Source: Arcicella aquatica | GTDB taxonomy: Bacteria > Bacteroidota > Bacteroidia > Cytophagales > Spirosomataceae | Assembly (NCBI RefSeq): GCF_034928825.1 | Contig: NZ_JAYFUL010000010.1 | Span: 99,590 to 163,589 of the forward strand | Direction: 5' to 3' | DNA: 64,000 nt | Shown here: piece after piece, positions 37,020 through 46,137 of the stretch | Numbering within the stretch: the stretch's first letter is position 1 | Layout: each line of letters opens with the position of its first letter | Notes under the pieces: model-generated | The model's database searches: none | What the model was told of the DNA's origin: nothing | Seen by the model: only the letters and a program-made list of their open reading frames with translations | Made by a program: the position numbers and the translations under genes

Positions 37020-38045
37020 CTAATCTCTCGAAAACAAACTTGATTCTCGAATAATCAATTCAGAACGTAAAGTAATCGTAGTGGTAGTATCCAGATTCAT
37101 ATTGCCTTTTAAGTGATTTATCAAACTTTTTACAGCCATTTCCCCCATTTCTTTAGCAGGATAATGAATAGTAGTTAGCTTAGGTGAAATTACTTGTGCA
37201 ACAGGGTCATTATTGAAACCTACTACAGAAATATCTTTAGGGATATCTATTTTCAAATCTTTCAAAGTGGCGATACAACTAACAGCACATAAATCACTGG
37301 CAATAAAAAGCGCATCGGGTTTGTTGGCTAATGCCTTTATTCGATGAGCTATTTCTCGCCCAGCCTCTAGGTTTAGGGCTGTAACCCAAACATTATCTTG
37401 ATTCAGGGGAATGCCTTGTTCTGTAAGTGCTTGTTGATATCCTTTAAGTCGGTCGGAATAAACATTCCTTTTTAAATTACCTGTAATATGGACAATATTT
37501 CTTCGTCCTTGTTCAATCAAGTGTTTGGTGGCTTCATAACCCGCCTTGGCATTGTCAATGACGATATCTGGACAATCACTATTCTCAAAAATACGGTCGA
37601 AGAAAATCAAAGGAATTTTCTTTTTCATAAAAGGCAGAAAATGTTCAAAGGAATCAGTATCAAAAGCTACAGAAACCAATAAGCCATCTACCCGACTGCT
37701 AAACATTGTTTTTGCGTTGGCGATTTCCTTTTTTTGTGATTCAAGCGATTGACTAATAATCAAATTAAAACCTTCTTCATTGGCCACTTTCTCCATCCCT
37801 GCAATAACAGTAGACATGATGTAGCTATTCAGCCTAGGCACAATAACACCGATAGTATTCGTTTTTTGTTTACGAAGATTGCTCGCAAATTTATTAGAAC
37901 GATAGCCCAATTCGGTAGCTCTGGCATTGACTAATAACTTCGTTTTTTCATTAATGGCAGGATGATCATTTAAAGCCCTGCTGACAGTTGCAGGCGATAA
38001 CTTTAATTGATTTGCAATGTCGTAAATAGTTATTTCTTTACTCAT
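37020..38045 (-). CDS. LacI-family transcriptional regulator
   Basis: The 341-residue regulator has the N-terminal LacI helix-turn-helix and hinge (TIYDIANQLKLSPATVSRAL, about residues 6-25) and a periplasmic-binding-protein-like sensor domain (IGVIVPRLNSYIMSTVIAGM onward). It is divergent from the long glucuronoxylan operon across 563 bp. That gap holds a clear LacI-type palindrome over the likely operon promoter and a weaker one near its own start. The inducer is expected to be a sugar or uronate from that pathway. Confidence 0.94.
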   Translation of the reverse strand: MSKEITIYDIANQLKLSPATVSRALNDHPAINEKTKLLVNARATELGYRSNKFASNLRKQKTNTIGVIVPRLNSYIMSTVIAGMEKVANEEGFNLIISQSLESQKKEIANAKTMFSSRVDGLLVSVAFDTDSFEHFLPFMKKKIPLIFFDRIFENSDCPDIVIDNAKAGYEATKHLIEQGRRNIVHITGNLKRNVYSDRLKGYQQALTEQGIPLNQDNVWVTALNLEAGREIAHRIKALANKPDALFIASDLCAVSCIATLKDLKIDIPKDISVVGFNNDPVAQVISPKLTTIHYPAKEMGEMAVKSLINHLKGNMNLDTTTTITLRSELIIRESSLFSRD

Positions 38046-38141
38046 GATATAAACTTTATGACCCTTCCAGATTCCTATTGCTAGAATATCATGCTTGGGA
38101 TTTCTTTCATTGGATAATTATGGTACAATTATAAAACAATT

Positions 38142-38160
38142 TTATGCAACAATTGAAAAT
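38142..38160. promoter_or_regulatory. weak LacI-type operator near the regulator's own start
   Basis: TTATGCAACAATTGAAAAT shares TTATGCAAC and TTG with the strong site at 38313. It lies about 97 bp upstream of the lacI-type start and could serve autoregulation. Confidence 0.4.
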
Positions 38161-38312
38161 ATTACAGCATTAATGTTTATAAATGATTTGACCTTTCTTA
38201 ACCTGATTTATCATTTAATGGTTATTTATGCCCTTTTTGGCTCTTTTGATAGCTTTTCTTATTTTTGTGAAACTAAATAGTAAAATATTTAATTGGAATA
38301 ATTATAAAATAT

Positions 38313-38332
38313 TTATGCAACCGATTGCATAA
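38313..38332. promoter_or_regulatory. LacI-type operator overlapping the glucuronoxylan operon promoter
   Basis: TTATGCAA-CCGA-TTGCATAA is a perfect 8-base dyad with a central CG, the standard LacI/CcpA layout. Its TTG (38325-38327) is 19 bp before CATCTTTA (38347-38354), a fair match to the TTG-N19-21-TANNTTTG promoter of Bacteroidota. A repressor here would block RNA polymerase. Confidence 0.72.
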
Positions 38333-38354
38333 TAAAAATTAATTTCCATCTTTA

Positions 38355-38608
38355 CATTCTCAATTAAAATAACAATATTTAGGTAGCATAAACCAGTAGA
38401 TATACTACGCTATGATACTTTTGATACCAGCGACATAAGCATTGTTTTACATCATATAATATAAAAATATTTATACAAGATACTATTGAATATTGAGTTA
38501 ATAAGCATGCTGATTTAAATAGTGAATAAAAGCTTGTAGCATGAAAAAACACATTAGTTATCAAGTAAAGCATTAAGAACCTTTTTAATTTTTGAATATA
38601 AAACGGAT
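38355..38608 (+). other. long leader region of the glucuronoxylan operon
   Basis: If transcription starts just after the -7 box near 38350, the first gene would have a leader of about 250 bases. It has only small imperfect dyads, such as GTAG-ATATA-CTAC near 38395. No known riboswitch was recognised. The rest of the 563-bp gap holds the two LacI-type sites and no gene that I can support. Confidence 0.3.
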
Positions 38609-40006
38609 ATGTCACAAGAACAGAAAAATGTAATATCTAGAAGACAATTTCTTGATTTAGGTATTAAAGGAACTTTAGCAAGTTCTATCATTACAGGTTT
38701 TCCAACCATTGTTCCAGCTTCTGTGTTTGGGAAGAATGCTCCCAGTAATAGAATAAACATCGGGGCAATTGGTACAGGTAGAATTTCAAGAGGGCATGAT
38801 ATGCCTGGCGTTTGGAAATTCGATAATGCTCAGATAATGGCTGTGTGTGATTTAGACAGCAATCGTGTTGAATCAGCTAAAAAGCTAGTAAATGATTTTT
38901 ATTCAAAGAAAACAGGAAAAGAATTTGACGGTGTAAAAACCTATACAGATTATCGAGAACTGTTACTCAACAAGGATATTGATGCGGTATTGGTAAGTAC
39001 GCCCGACCATTGGCATGCCCCAATAGTGATTCATGCTGTAGGTGCCAAGAAAGATGTATATATGCAAAAGCCCGCTTCTTTGACTATTTCAGAAGGAAGA
39101 ATGATGGCTAATGCCGTGAAAAAATCAGGAAGAATAGTACAAGTAGGAAGTCAGCAACGTTCATCAAACCAATTTAGGTATGCCGCAGAATTGGTAAGAA
39201 ATGGTAGAATAGGCACTTTAAAGACTGTTTATGTGGGTTTGCCGGGTGACCCATCAGGTGATGAAGAACCTCAAATGCCTATCCCGAAAAACCTTAATTA
39301 TGATATGTGGCTGGGAACAACGCCAGACGTATATTATACTGAAAAAAGAGTACATCCACAATCAGGTTTCGACCGCCCCGGTTGGTTGCGTTGCGAGCAG
39401 TTTGGTGCTGGTATGATAACAGGATGGGGTTCGCACCATATAGACTGTGCACACTGGGCTATGAATACAGAACATACAGGTCCTATTGAGATTTGGGGTA
39501 AAGCAGATTTCCCTAAAAAAGGACTTTGGAATGTTCATGGAATTTTCAGAACTGAGGCAATGTATGAAAACGGCGTAAGGATGGTTGTAAGCAATGAATT
39601 GCCCAACGGTATTAAATTTGAAGGAACAGAGGGATGGATTTTTGTATCAAGAGGAGACGCTGCCGTTACTTCAAGCGACCCTACAGCGAAACAAAATGCC
39701 CCAAAAGCCTTGGACGCAAGCGACCCTAAAATAATAACTTCTGTCATTGGTGATAACGAAATACACTTGACAGTTAGTAAAGACCATCATGGAAACTGGC
39801 TGGAAAGCATTGTTTCTAGAAAAGAACCAATAGCACCCACAGAAATAGGACATCGTTCATGTACTGCTTGTTTGTTGCATCATGCTGCGATGAAGCTTGA
39901 TAGGAAACTATTTTGGAATCCAACACAAGAAAGATTTATCAATGACCCAGAGGCAAATTTACTGTTAGCAAGAGAGCAGCGAGCACCTTATGCTATCAAA
40001 ATTTAA
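38609..40006 (+). CDS. exported Gfo/Idh/MocA-family oxidoreductase (1)
   Basis: The 465-residue NAD(P)-dependent enzyme starts with a twin-arginine export signal (SRRQFLDLG, hydrophobic core to about residue 33). A Rossmann domain follows (INIGAIGTGRISRGHDMP), then VSTPDHWHAPIVIHAVGAKKDVYMQKPASLT, in which YMQKP replaces the usual EKP motif, and a C-terminal alpha/beta domain with WGSHHIDCAHWAM. Exported members of this family carry a tightly bound nucleotide and act by internal redox cycling. It is the first gene of the operon. Its substrate is not known, but its place beside alpha-glucuronidase suggests a sugar or uronate. Confidence 0.9.
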   Translation: MSQEQKNVISRRQFLDLGIKGTLASSIITGFPTIVPASVFGKNAPSNRINIGAIGTGRISRGHDMPGVWKFDNAQIMAVCDLDSNRVESAKKLVNDFYSKKTGKEFDGVKTYTDYRELLLNKDIDAVLVSTPDHWHAPIVIHAVGAKKDVYMQKPASLTISEGRMMANAVKKSGRIVQVGSQQRSSNQFRYAAELVRNGRIGTLKTVYVGLPGDPSGDEEPQMPIPKNLNYDMWLGTTPDVYYTEKRVHPQSGFDRPGWLRCEQFGAGMITGWGSHHIDCAHWAMNTEHTGPIEIWGKADFPKKGLWNVHGIFRTEAMYENGVRMVVSNELPNGIKFEGTEGWIFVSRGDAAVTSSDPTAKQNAPKALDASDPKIITSVIGDNEIHLTVSKDHHGNWLESIVSRKEPIAPTEIGHRSCTACLLHHAAMKLDRKLFWNPTQERFINDPEANLLLAREQRAPYAIKI

Positions 40007-40040
40007 CAATGAGTTATTTAGAGACTAAAAAGAGATAATA

Positions 40041-41420
40041 ATGAAAGTAATCAATAAAACGCTTTTGTGCATTGGAATAGGATTGTGTTCAAGTGTATAT
40101 GCACAAGCACAATCAGTGCCAGCAGTAAAAATAATCACCCTCGACCCTGGGCATTTTCATGCGGCACTAGTTCAAAAAAATATGTATCCAGATGTAAGTC
40201 CGATAGTACATGTTTATTCACCTGTTGGTAATGACGTGCAATTTCATATTGATAGAATCAATTCTTATAACGCTCGGGCAGATAATCCTACTCATTGGCA
40301 AGAAAAGGTATATGCGGGTAGCGACTATCTTGAAAAGATGCTAGCTGAAAAAGCAGGGAATGTAATAGTGATAGCTGGAAACAATAGAATCAAAGCAGAT
40401 TATTTAGAGAAATCGGTCAATGCAGGATTCAATGTGCTTGCTGACAAACCGATGATAATTGATGCAAAAGATTTCACGAGATTAAAAGCTACTTTTAGCA
40501 ATGCTGCTAAAAAGAAAGTACTGCTTTATGATATCATGACAGAACGCTATGAAATCAGCACGATGCTTCAAAGGGCATTTTCAGGGATTCCCGCTGTGTT
40601 TGGTACGTTAGAAAAAGGAACGCCTGATAATCCCGCAGTTACGAAAGAAAGCGTTCATCATTTTTATAAGTATGTATCTGGCAGTGTATTAACGCGACCA
40701 ACTTGGTTTATGGATGTCGCTCAACAAGGTGAAGGCGTGGTGGATGTGACAACGCATTTGGTAGATTTGATTCAATGGGAATGTTTCCCTGAACAAGTGA
40801 TTGACTATCAAAAAGATGTCAACATAACTAGTGCCAAGCGTTGGACGACGGATATGACTTTGAGTCAGTTTAAAACGATTACTAAAACAGATGGTTTTCC
40901 TGCATTTTTGAAGAAAGATTTAGCTAATGATACTACCCTGAAAATATATGCAAATGGGGAAATCAATTATCAACTAAAAGGTATTCATGCCAAAACTTCA
41001 GTAATATGGGCTTATAAAGCACCAGAGGGTGGTGGCGATACGCATTATTCTATCATGCGTGGTACAAAAGCTAATCTTATCATTCGTCAGGGAGCAGAAC
41101 AAGGTTATAAGCCAACGTTGTATATCGAGCCTATCAACCCTGCTGATACTTATGAACCTGCTCTTTTAAAAGCAGTCGCAGCTTTGCAAAAGAATTTTGA
41201 AGGAATTGCTGTAAAGAAAAATGCAAAAGGGTGGGAAGTGTTGATACCAGAAAAATATAAAGAAGGTCATGAAGCCCATTTTGGGCGAGTTGCCGAAAAA
41301 TACTTGGAATTTTTGAAAGCGGGTAAATTACCTTCATGGGAAGTACCTAATATGATTTCAAAATATTACACAACAACCAAGGCTTTGGAGATTGCTAAAA
41401 AAACTCAATCTAACAAGTAG
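40041..41420 (+). CDS. exported Gfo/Idh/MocA-like oxidoreductase (2), putative oxidoreductase C-terminal type
   Basis: The 459-residue protein has a Sec signal peptide (to about residue 24, ending AQAQS) and an atypical Rossmann region (KIITLDPGHFHAALVQKNMY), then NVLADKPMIID, the family KP motif. It has the longer C-terminal domain seen in a Bacteroidota-specific branch annotated as putative oxidoreductase C-terminal domain. It starts 34 bp after gene 1 and ends 18 bp before gene 3, so the three are co-transcribed. The lack of a clean GxGxxG motif means nucleotide binding may differ from that of its neighbours. Confidence 0.86.
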   Translation: MKVINKTLLCIGIGLCSSVYAQAQSVPAVKIITLDPGHFHAALVQKNMYPDVSPIVHVYSPVGNDVQFHIDRINSYNARADNPTHWQEKVYAGSDYLEKMLAEKAGNVIVIAGNNRIKADYLEKSVNAGFNVLADKPMIIDAKDFTRLKATFSNAAKKKVLLYDIMTERYEISTMLQRAFSGIPAVFGTLEKGTPDNPAVTKESVHHFYKYVSGSVLTRPTWFMDVAQQGEGVVDVTTHLVDLIQWECFPEQVIDYQKDVNITSAKRWTTDMTLSQFKTITKTDGFPAFLKKDLANDTTLKIYANGEINYQLKGIHAKTSVIWAYKAPEGGGDTHYSIMRGTKANLIIRQGAEQGYKPTLYIEPINPADTYEPALLKAVAALQKNFEGIAVKKNAKGWEVLIPEKYKEGHEAHFGRVAEKYLEFLKAGKLPSWEVPNMISKYYTTTKALEIAKKTQSNK

Positions 41421-41438
41421 AAAAAACCGAAAAAGACG

Positions 41439-42605
41439 ATGGAAAACGGACAAAACAATCGCAGAGATTTTCTTAAAAATACGCTTTCTTCCGCAGCGGG
41501 CATGGTGTTAATGTCGGGTGTTTCGCAAGAACTCATGGCTAGTGCTACCAAAATAGAAACTATTAGTTCACCATACATTCATAGACACCTTGCGCCTAAA
41601 ATTAAATTTGCAGTAATAGGCATGAATCACGCCCATATTTACGGTCAGGTTGAGGCAGTAATTCGTGGGGGAGGAGAATTGGTTGCATTTTATGCCAAAG
41701 AGGCAGATTTAGCGGCTAATTTTGCCAAAAAGTATCCGAATGCTAAGTTGGCTTCGAGCGAAACAGGAATTCTGGAAGATAAGTCGATACAATTGGTATT
41801 GAGTTCTATCATTGCTAACGAAAGAGCTCCACTAGGTATTAGAGTGATGAAGCATGGGAAAGACTATATGTCGGATAAACCCGGTATTACAACGCTAGAA
41901 CAATTGGCAGAAGTAAGAAAAGTACAAAAAGCTACCAAGCAAATCTACTCCATCATGTATAGTGAACGCTTTGAAAATAAAGCTACTGTAAAAGCAGGAG
42001 AACTGGTAAAGGCAGGGGCTATTGGGAAAGTGGTGCAAACAATCGGATTAGGCCCTCATAAAATAAATGCTAATTCAAGACCTGCTTGGTTTTTTGATAA
42101 AAAACAATTTGGAGGTATCCTGTGTGACATTGGTTCGCATCAATGCGACCAGTTTTTGTTTTTTACAGGCTCAACAAAAGCAGAAGTGGTAGCTTCGCAA
42201 ATTGCTAATGTCAATCATCCTCAATATCCATTATTTGAAGATTTTGGTGATGTGATGTTGCGTGGTAACGAAGGTTCAGGCTATGTGAGAGTTGACTGGT
42301 TTTCGCCAGATGGACTGAAAACTTGGGGTGATGGTCGCCTTACTATTCTGGGTACAGAAGGATACATTGAGATTCGTAAAAATATAGACATAGCAACCTA
42401 TGACCACGGGAATAATTTATACTTGGTAAACAACAAGGAAACTAAATACATAGATTGTAGCAACGAGTTTTTACCTTATGGAGAACAATTAGTGAATGAT
42501 ATTGTGAATCGTACAGAAACGGCGATGACGCAAGAACATTGCTTTTTGGCAACGGAATTATCCATTAAAGCCCAGACACTTGCACATAAGTTAACAAAAG
42601 CCTAA
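41439..42605 (+). CDS. exported Gfo/Idh/MocA-family oxidoreductase (3)
   Basis: The 388-residue enzyme starts with a twin-arginine signal (NRRDFLKNT) and has the Rossmann start KFAVIGMNHAHIYGQVEAVI, the motif DYMSDKPGITTLEQL and the catalytic-domain segment GGILCDIGSHQCDQFLFFTG with His as a likely catalytic residue. It follows gene 2 by 18 bp and precedes mannonate dehydratase. Three exported members in a row are more than a standard hexuronate pathway needs, which implies an extra redox step on the sugar outside the cytoplasm. Confidence 0.9.
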   Translation: MENGQNNRRDFLKNTLSSAAGMVLMSGVSQELMASATKIETISSPYIHRHLAPKIKFAVIGMNHAHIYGQVEAVIRGGGELVAFYAKEADLAANFAKKYPNAKLASSETGILEDKSIQLVLSSIIANERAPLGIRVMKHGKDYMSDKPGITTLEQLAEVRKVQKATKQIYSIMYSERFENKATVKAGELVKAGAIGKVVQTIGLGPHKINANSRPAWFFDKKQFGGILCDIGSHQCDQFLFFTGSTKAEVVASQIANVNHPQYPLFEDFGDVMLRGNEGSGYVRVDWFSPDGLKTWGDGRLTILGTEGYIEIRKNIDIATYDHGNNLYLVNNKETKYIDCSNEFLPYGEQLVNDIVNRTETAMTQEHCFLATELSIKAQTLAHKLTKA

Positions 42606-42649
42606 GGCTTTTGTGCTTACCGTTTTTTAAAATTATTAGCTTACAAAAT

Positions 42650-43864
42650 ATGAGTATGATGCACACAATGCGTTGGTTCGGACCCAACGATCCCGTTTCA
42701 CTGATGCACATTCGACAAGCAGGTTGCTCGGGTGTAGTTTCGGCTTTACACCAAATTCCTGTAGGAGAGGTTTGGACTGTCGAAAAAATCAAGGAACGTA
42801 TTCAAATAATAGAAGAAGGTAATGCACAATATAGTCCGCTTACGTGGGTAGTAGTAGAAAGTTTACCTGTACACGAGGACATTAAAAAAGGATTGCCTTC
42901 GCGTGAGCAATACATTGAAAACTACAAAACCTCATTACAGAACTTAGCGACTTGTGGCATCAAAACAGTTTGCTATAATTTTATGCCTGTATTGGATTGG
43001 TCACGAACTAACTTGAATTATGAAATGCCTGATGGTGCTAAAGCCCTTAGGTTTGTTTGGGAAGATTTTGCGCTATTTGATTTATACATTCTGAAAAGAC
43101 CCAATGCACAGTTAGATTATACAGAAGCAGTACAAATTTCAGCATTAGAAAAGATGAAAGCAATGTCTGCCGAAGAGCTTGCTTTGCTTACCAACACTGT
43201 TTTATTAGGTTTGCCCGGTTCAGAAGAAGCCTTTGAATTAACTAATTTTCAGGCACTTTTAGATAATTACAAACATATTGGTGATGCCGAATTACGGGCA
43301 AATTTATATTATTTCATTCAGCAGATAGCACCCTTAGCCCAAGAGCTAGGCGTGAATTTATGTATTCACCCTGATGACCCTCCGAAGTCATTATTGGGTT
43401 TACCAAGAGTAGTAAGTACCGAAAATGATTTAGCACAACTAATGGCGGCGGCTGATGTAACAGCCAACGGTATTACTTTTTGTACGGGTTCTTTAGGCGT
43501 AAGAGAAGATAATGATTTGCCAAAAATGATTCAGCGATTTGGAGAACGGATTCATTTTATTCATTTACGTACCACTAAACGAGAAGAAAATCCACTCAAT
43601 TTTCATGAAGCTGCCCATTTGGATGGAGATGTGGATATGTATGAAGTGGTGAAAGCCATTGTGCTAGAGCAAAATCGAAGAAAAGAAGCCAATGAAGGTG
43701 TTGTGTCGATACCGATGCGACCAGACCACGGGCATTTGATGTTGGATGATTTAGAGAAAACAGGCAAGCAGAAATCGTATCCAGGCTATTCTGCCATTGG
43801 TCGCTTAAAAGGCTTGGCAGAATTAAGAGGTTTAGAATTAGGAATAGAACGCAGTCTGAAATAA
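42650..43864 (+). CDS. uxuA: mannonate dehydratase
   Basis: The 404-residue TIM-barrel enzyme converts D-mannonate to 2-keto-3-deoxygluconate (EC 4.2.1.8). It has the UxuA start MHTMRWFGPNDPVSLMHIRQ, GIKTVCYNFMPVLDWSRT, the metal-binding CIHPDDPP and HFIHLRTTKREENPLNFHEA, and the C-terminal MRPDHGHLM. The ATG at 42650 is used because the frame upstream of it (from 42611) has no family match. It is the cytoplasmic core step of the glucuronate branch and lies next to the alpha-glucuronidase gene. Confidence 0.95.
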   Translation: MSMMHTMRWFGPNDPVSLMHIRQAGCSGVVSALHQIPVGEVWTVEKIKERIQIIEEGNAQYSPLTWVVVESLPVHEDIKKGLPSREQYIENYKTSLQNLATCGIKTVCYNFMPVLDWSRTNLNYEMPDGAKALRFVWEDFALFDLYILKRPNAQLDYTEAVQISALEKMKAMSAEELALLTNTVLLGLPGSEEAFELTNFQALLDNYKHIGDAELRANLYYFIQQIAPLAQELGVNLCIHPDDPPKSLLGLPRVVSTENDLAQLMAAADVTANGITFCTGSLGVREDNDLPKMIQRFGERIHFIHLRTTKREENPLNFHEAAHLDGDVDMYEVVKAIVLEQNRRKEANEGVVSIPMRPDHGHLMLDDLEKTGKQKSYPGYSAIGRLKGLAELRGLELGIERSLK

Positions 43865-43894
43865 TCCACATTATTGCCAAAACATTATAAAATT

Positions 43895-46003
43895 ATGTAT
43901 AAAAAAATAATAGGATTTTTACTGTTTTTTGTCAGTATGAATACCTTTGCCGATGATGGTTATCGTTTATGGTTGAAATATGATTTAATCAGTAATAAGC
44001 AACAACGAGAAAGTTACGCACATTTTACAAAATTTATTGTAGCCAATACTCAACATGAAATCATCAAAGTAGCTACTGATGAATTAAAAAGTGGTTTACA
44101 AGGATTGCTTGGTAAGCAAGTTTCAGTATTGAGTACCTCAAAAAATGCAGGTGGAATTGTACTTCAACTTTCGAAAAATCAAGCATTGAATGATGAAGGA
44201 TTTACCATTATCAATCAGAATGGCAATGTAGTGGTTTCTGGTAATACCGAAAAAGGGATATTGTATGGAACATTTGAATTGCTAAGAAGTATACAGACAG
44301 GAAAATCGTTAGCAAATATCTTTATCACGAGTAATCCTAAAATCAAACTACGGATGTTGAACCATTGGGATAATCCATTGGGAACTATCGAAAGAGGTTA
44401 TGCAGGCTCATCTTTATGGAAATGGTATGAATTACCTGAAAATATCGACCCTCGCTACAAAGATTATGCGCGTGCGAATGCTTCAATTGGTATTAACGCA
44501 ACGGTAGTCAATAATGTAAATGCTAGTGCAAGATTCATGACCAAAGAATACCTTTTAAAGGTAAAAGCCTTGGCAGATGTTTTTCGTCCGTATGGCATTC
44601 AAATATTTTTATCGGTGAATTTTGCTGCTCCCAAAATTTTAAAGGGAGCTAAAACATCAGACCCACTCGACCCTCAAGTACGTGCTTGGTGGCAAGCCAA
44701 AACAAAGGAAATTTACAGTATTATTCCAGATTTTGGAGGGTATTTGGTAAAAGCTAATTCTGAAGGAGAGCCTGGTCCACAGGATTTTGGAAGAACACAT
44801 GCCGACGGTGCAAATATGTTGGCGGAAGCTTTAAAACCTTTTACGGGTGTAGTTATTTGGCGTGCCTTTGTGTATAAACCAAGTTCAAAAGATGACCCCA
44901 AAGGTGATCGCTACAAAGAAGCTTATAATGACTTCAAACCGTTAGATGGACAATTTGATAGAAAAGTAATTGTTCAGGTCAAAAATGGCCCGATTGATTT
45001 CCAAGCACGTGAACCTTTTCACCCACTTTTTGGAGCTATGCCTAAAACACCACTGGCGATGGAATTTCAGATTACCCAAGAGTATCTGGGATTTTCTACC
45101 AATTTGGTTTATTTAGCGCCCCTCTTCAAAGAATGTCTTGAATCAGATACTTATGTAAAAGGTAAAGGCTCAACAGTAGCGAAAGTGGTTGATGGTTCTT
45201 TGCATGATTATAATTTAACGGCCATTGCTGGAGTAGCCAATACGGGTTCTGACCGTAATTGGACGGGTCATTTTATGTCGCAAGCTAATTGGTATGCATT
45301 TGGTAGATTGGCGTGGAACCATGAATTATCATCAGCACAAATCGCAGATGAATGGACTAAAATGACCTTAATGCAAGATGAGAAAGCAGTAAAAACGGTT
45401 ACGAATATATTGTTAGCCTCGCGTGAAAACTATGTGAATTTTACTACTCCGTTGGGACTTCACCATATTATGGGACAAGGCATTCATTACGGCCCTGAGC
45501 CTTGGTTAGAGAGAAGTGCACGTCCTGACTGGGCATCGGCATATTATCATCGTGCTGATAGTGTAGGTCTTGGTTTTGATAGAACAAAAAAAGGCACAGA
45601 AGCCCTTTTGCTGTATGCACCAGAAGTACAAAATCAATGGAATGACCCTAACAAAACTCCATTGCCCTATTTACTATGGTTTCATCATGTAGGCTGGAAA
45701 ACTAAATTATCAACAGGGAATACGCTTTGGGATGAACTTTGTACTAGATATTATACAGGATTAGCCTCAGTAAAAGAAATGCGTCAGCAATGGTCATCCG
45801 TGAAGTCGAATGTTGATAAAGAGATTTTTGAAGATGTAGCAGGTAGACTAGCTGTACAGGAAAGAGAAGCCATTTGGTGGAGAGATGCTTGTGTGTTGTA
45901 TTTTCAGCAATATTCAAAAATGCCAATTCCTGCTCCTTTCCCAAAACCCGAAAGAAGTCTGGAGGAAGTAAAAACATTAGTAGAAACGTATCAATTGAGG
46001 TAG
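43895..46003 (+). CDS. alpha-glucuronidase, GH67
   Basis: The 702-residue exported enzyme removes (4-O-methyl-)glucuronic acid from the ends of xylo-oligosaccharides. A signal peptide covers about residues 1-20. The central barrel has the GH67 fingerprints LNHWDNPLGTIERGYAGSSL and KANSEGEPGPQDFGRTHADG, then VIWRAFVY, and the C-terminal helical domain has HHIMGQGIHYGPEPW. GH67 enzymes act on products of GH10 xylanase, which is encoded further along this operon. The start at 43895 begins the signal peptide. The frame extends upstream only to 43874. Confidence 0.95.
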   Translation: MYKKIIGFLLFFVSMNTFADDGYRLWLKYDLISNKQQRESYAHFTKFIVANTQHEIIKVATDELKSGLQGLLGKQVSVLSTSKNAGGIVLQLSKNQALNDEGFTIINQNGNVVVSGNTEKGILYGTFELLRSIQTGKSLANIFITSNPKIKLRMLNHWDNPLGTIERGYAGSSLWKWYELPENIDPRYKDYARANASIGINATVVNNVNASARFMTKEYLLKVKALADVFRPYGIQIFLSVNFAAPKILKGAKTSDPLDPQVRAWWQAKTKEIYSIIPDFGGYLVKANSEGEPGPQDFGRTHADGANMLAEALKPFTGVVIWRAFVYKPSSKDDPKGDRYKEAYNDFKPLDGQFDRKVIVQVKNGPIDFQAREPFHPLFGAMPKTPLAMEFQITQEYLGFSTNLVYLAPLFKECLESDTYVKGKGSTVAKVVDGSLHDYNLTAIAGVANTGSDRNWTGHFMSQANWYAFGRLAWNHELSSAQIADEWTKMTLMQDEKAVKTVTNILLASRENYVNFTTPLGLHHIMGQGIHYGPEPWLERSARPDWASAYYHRADSVGLGFDRTKKGTEALLLYAPEVQNQWNDPNKTPLPYLLWFHHVGWKTKLSTGNTLWDELCTRYYTGLASVKEMRQQWSSVKSNVDKEIFEDVAGRLAVQEREAIWWRDACVLYFQQYSKMPIPAPFPKPERSLEEVKTLVETYQLR

Positions 46004-46135
46004 CTATGAGCTAATAGCTATGAGTTTTTTCTTGATACCTTGAATTAGTAAGGCACAGACATTTATTATAATATTTTAAAAAATCAATAGTAAAAAAGCT
46101 AATGGCTCATAGCTATCAGCTTAAAGCTAAAAAAA
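46000..46135. repeat. 7-bp-period extragenic inverted element abutting a start codon
   Basis: The left arm reads GTAGCTA, TGAGCTA, ATAGCTA, TGAGTTT (46000-46027). The right arm reads AAAAGCT, AATGGCT, CATAGCT, ATCAGCT, TAAAGCT (46094-46128). The arms are inversely related (ATAGCTATGAG with CTCATAGCTAT) and would pair across about 75 bases. The right arm ends 9 bases before the ATG of the SDR gene, and the left arm overlaps the GH67 stop codon. Confidence 0.6.
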
Positions 46136-46137
46136 TC

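Noticed and set aside
38609..42605. GH109-type alpha-N-acetylgalactosaminidases among the Gfo/Idh proteins
   Set aside because: They share the fold and an export signal, but the surrounding genes concern uronates and xylan, and I could not see a GH109-specific signature with confidence.
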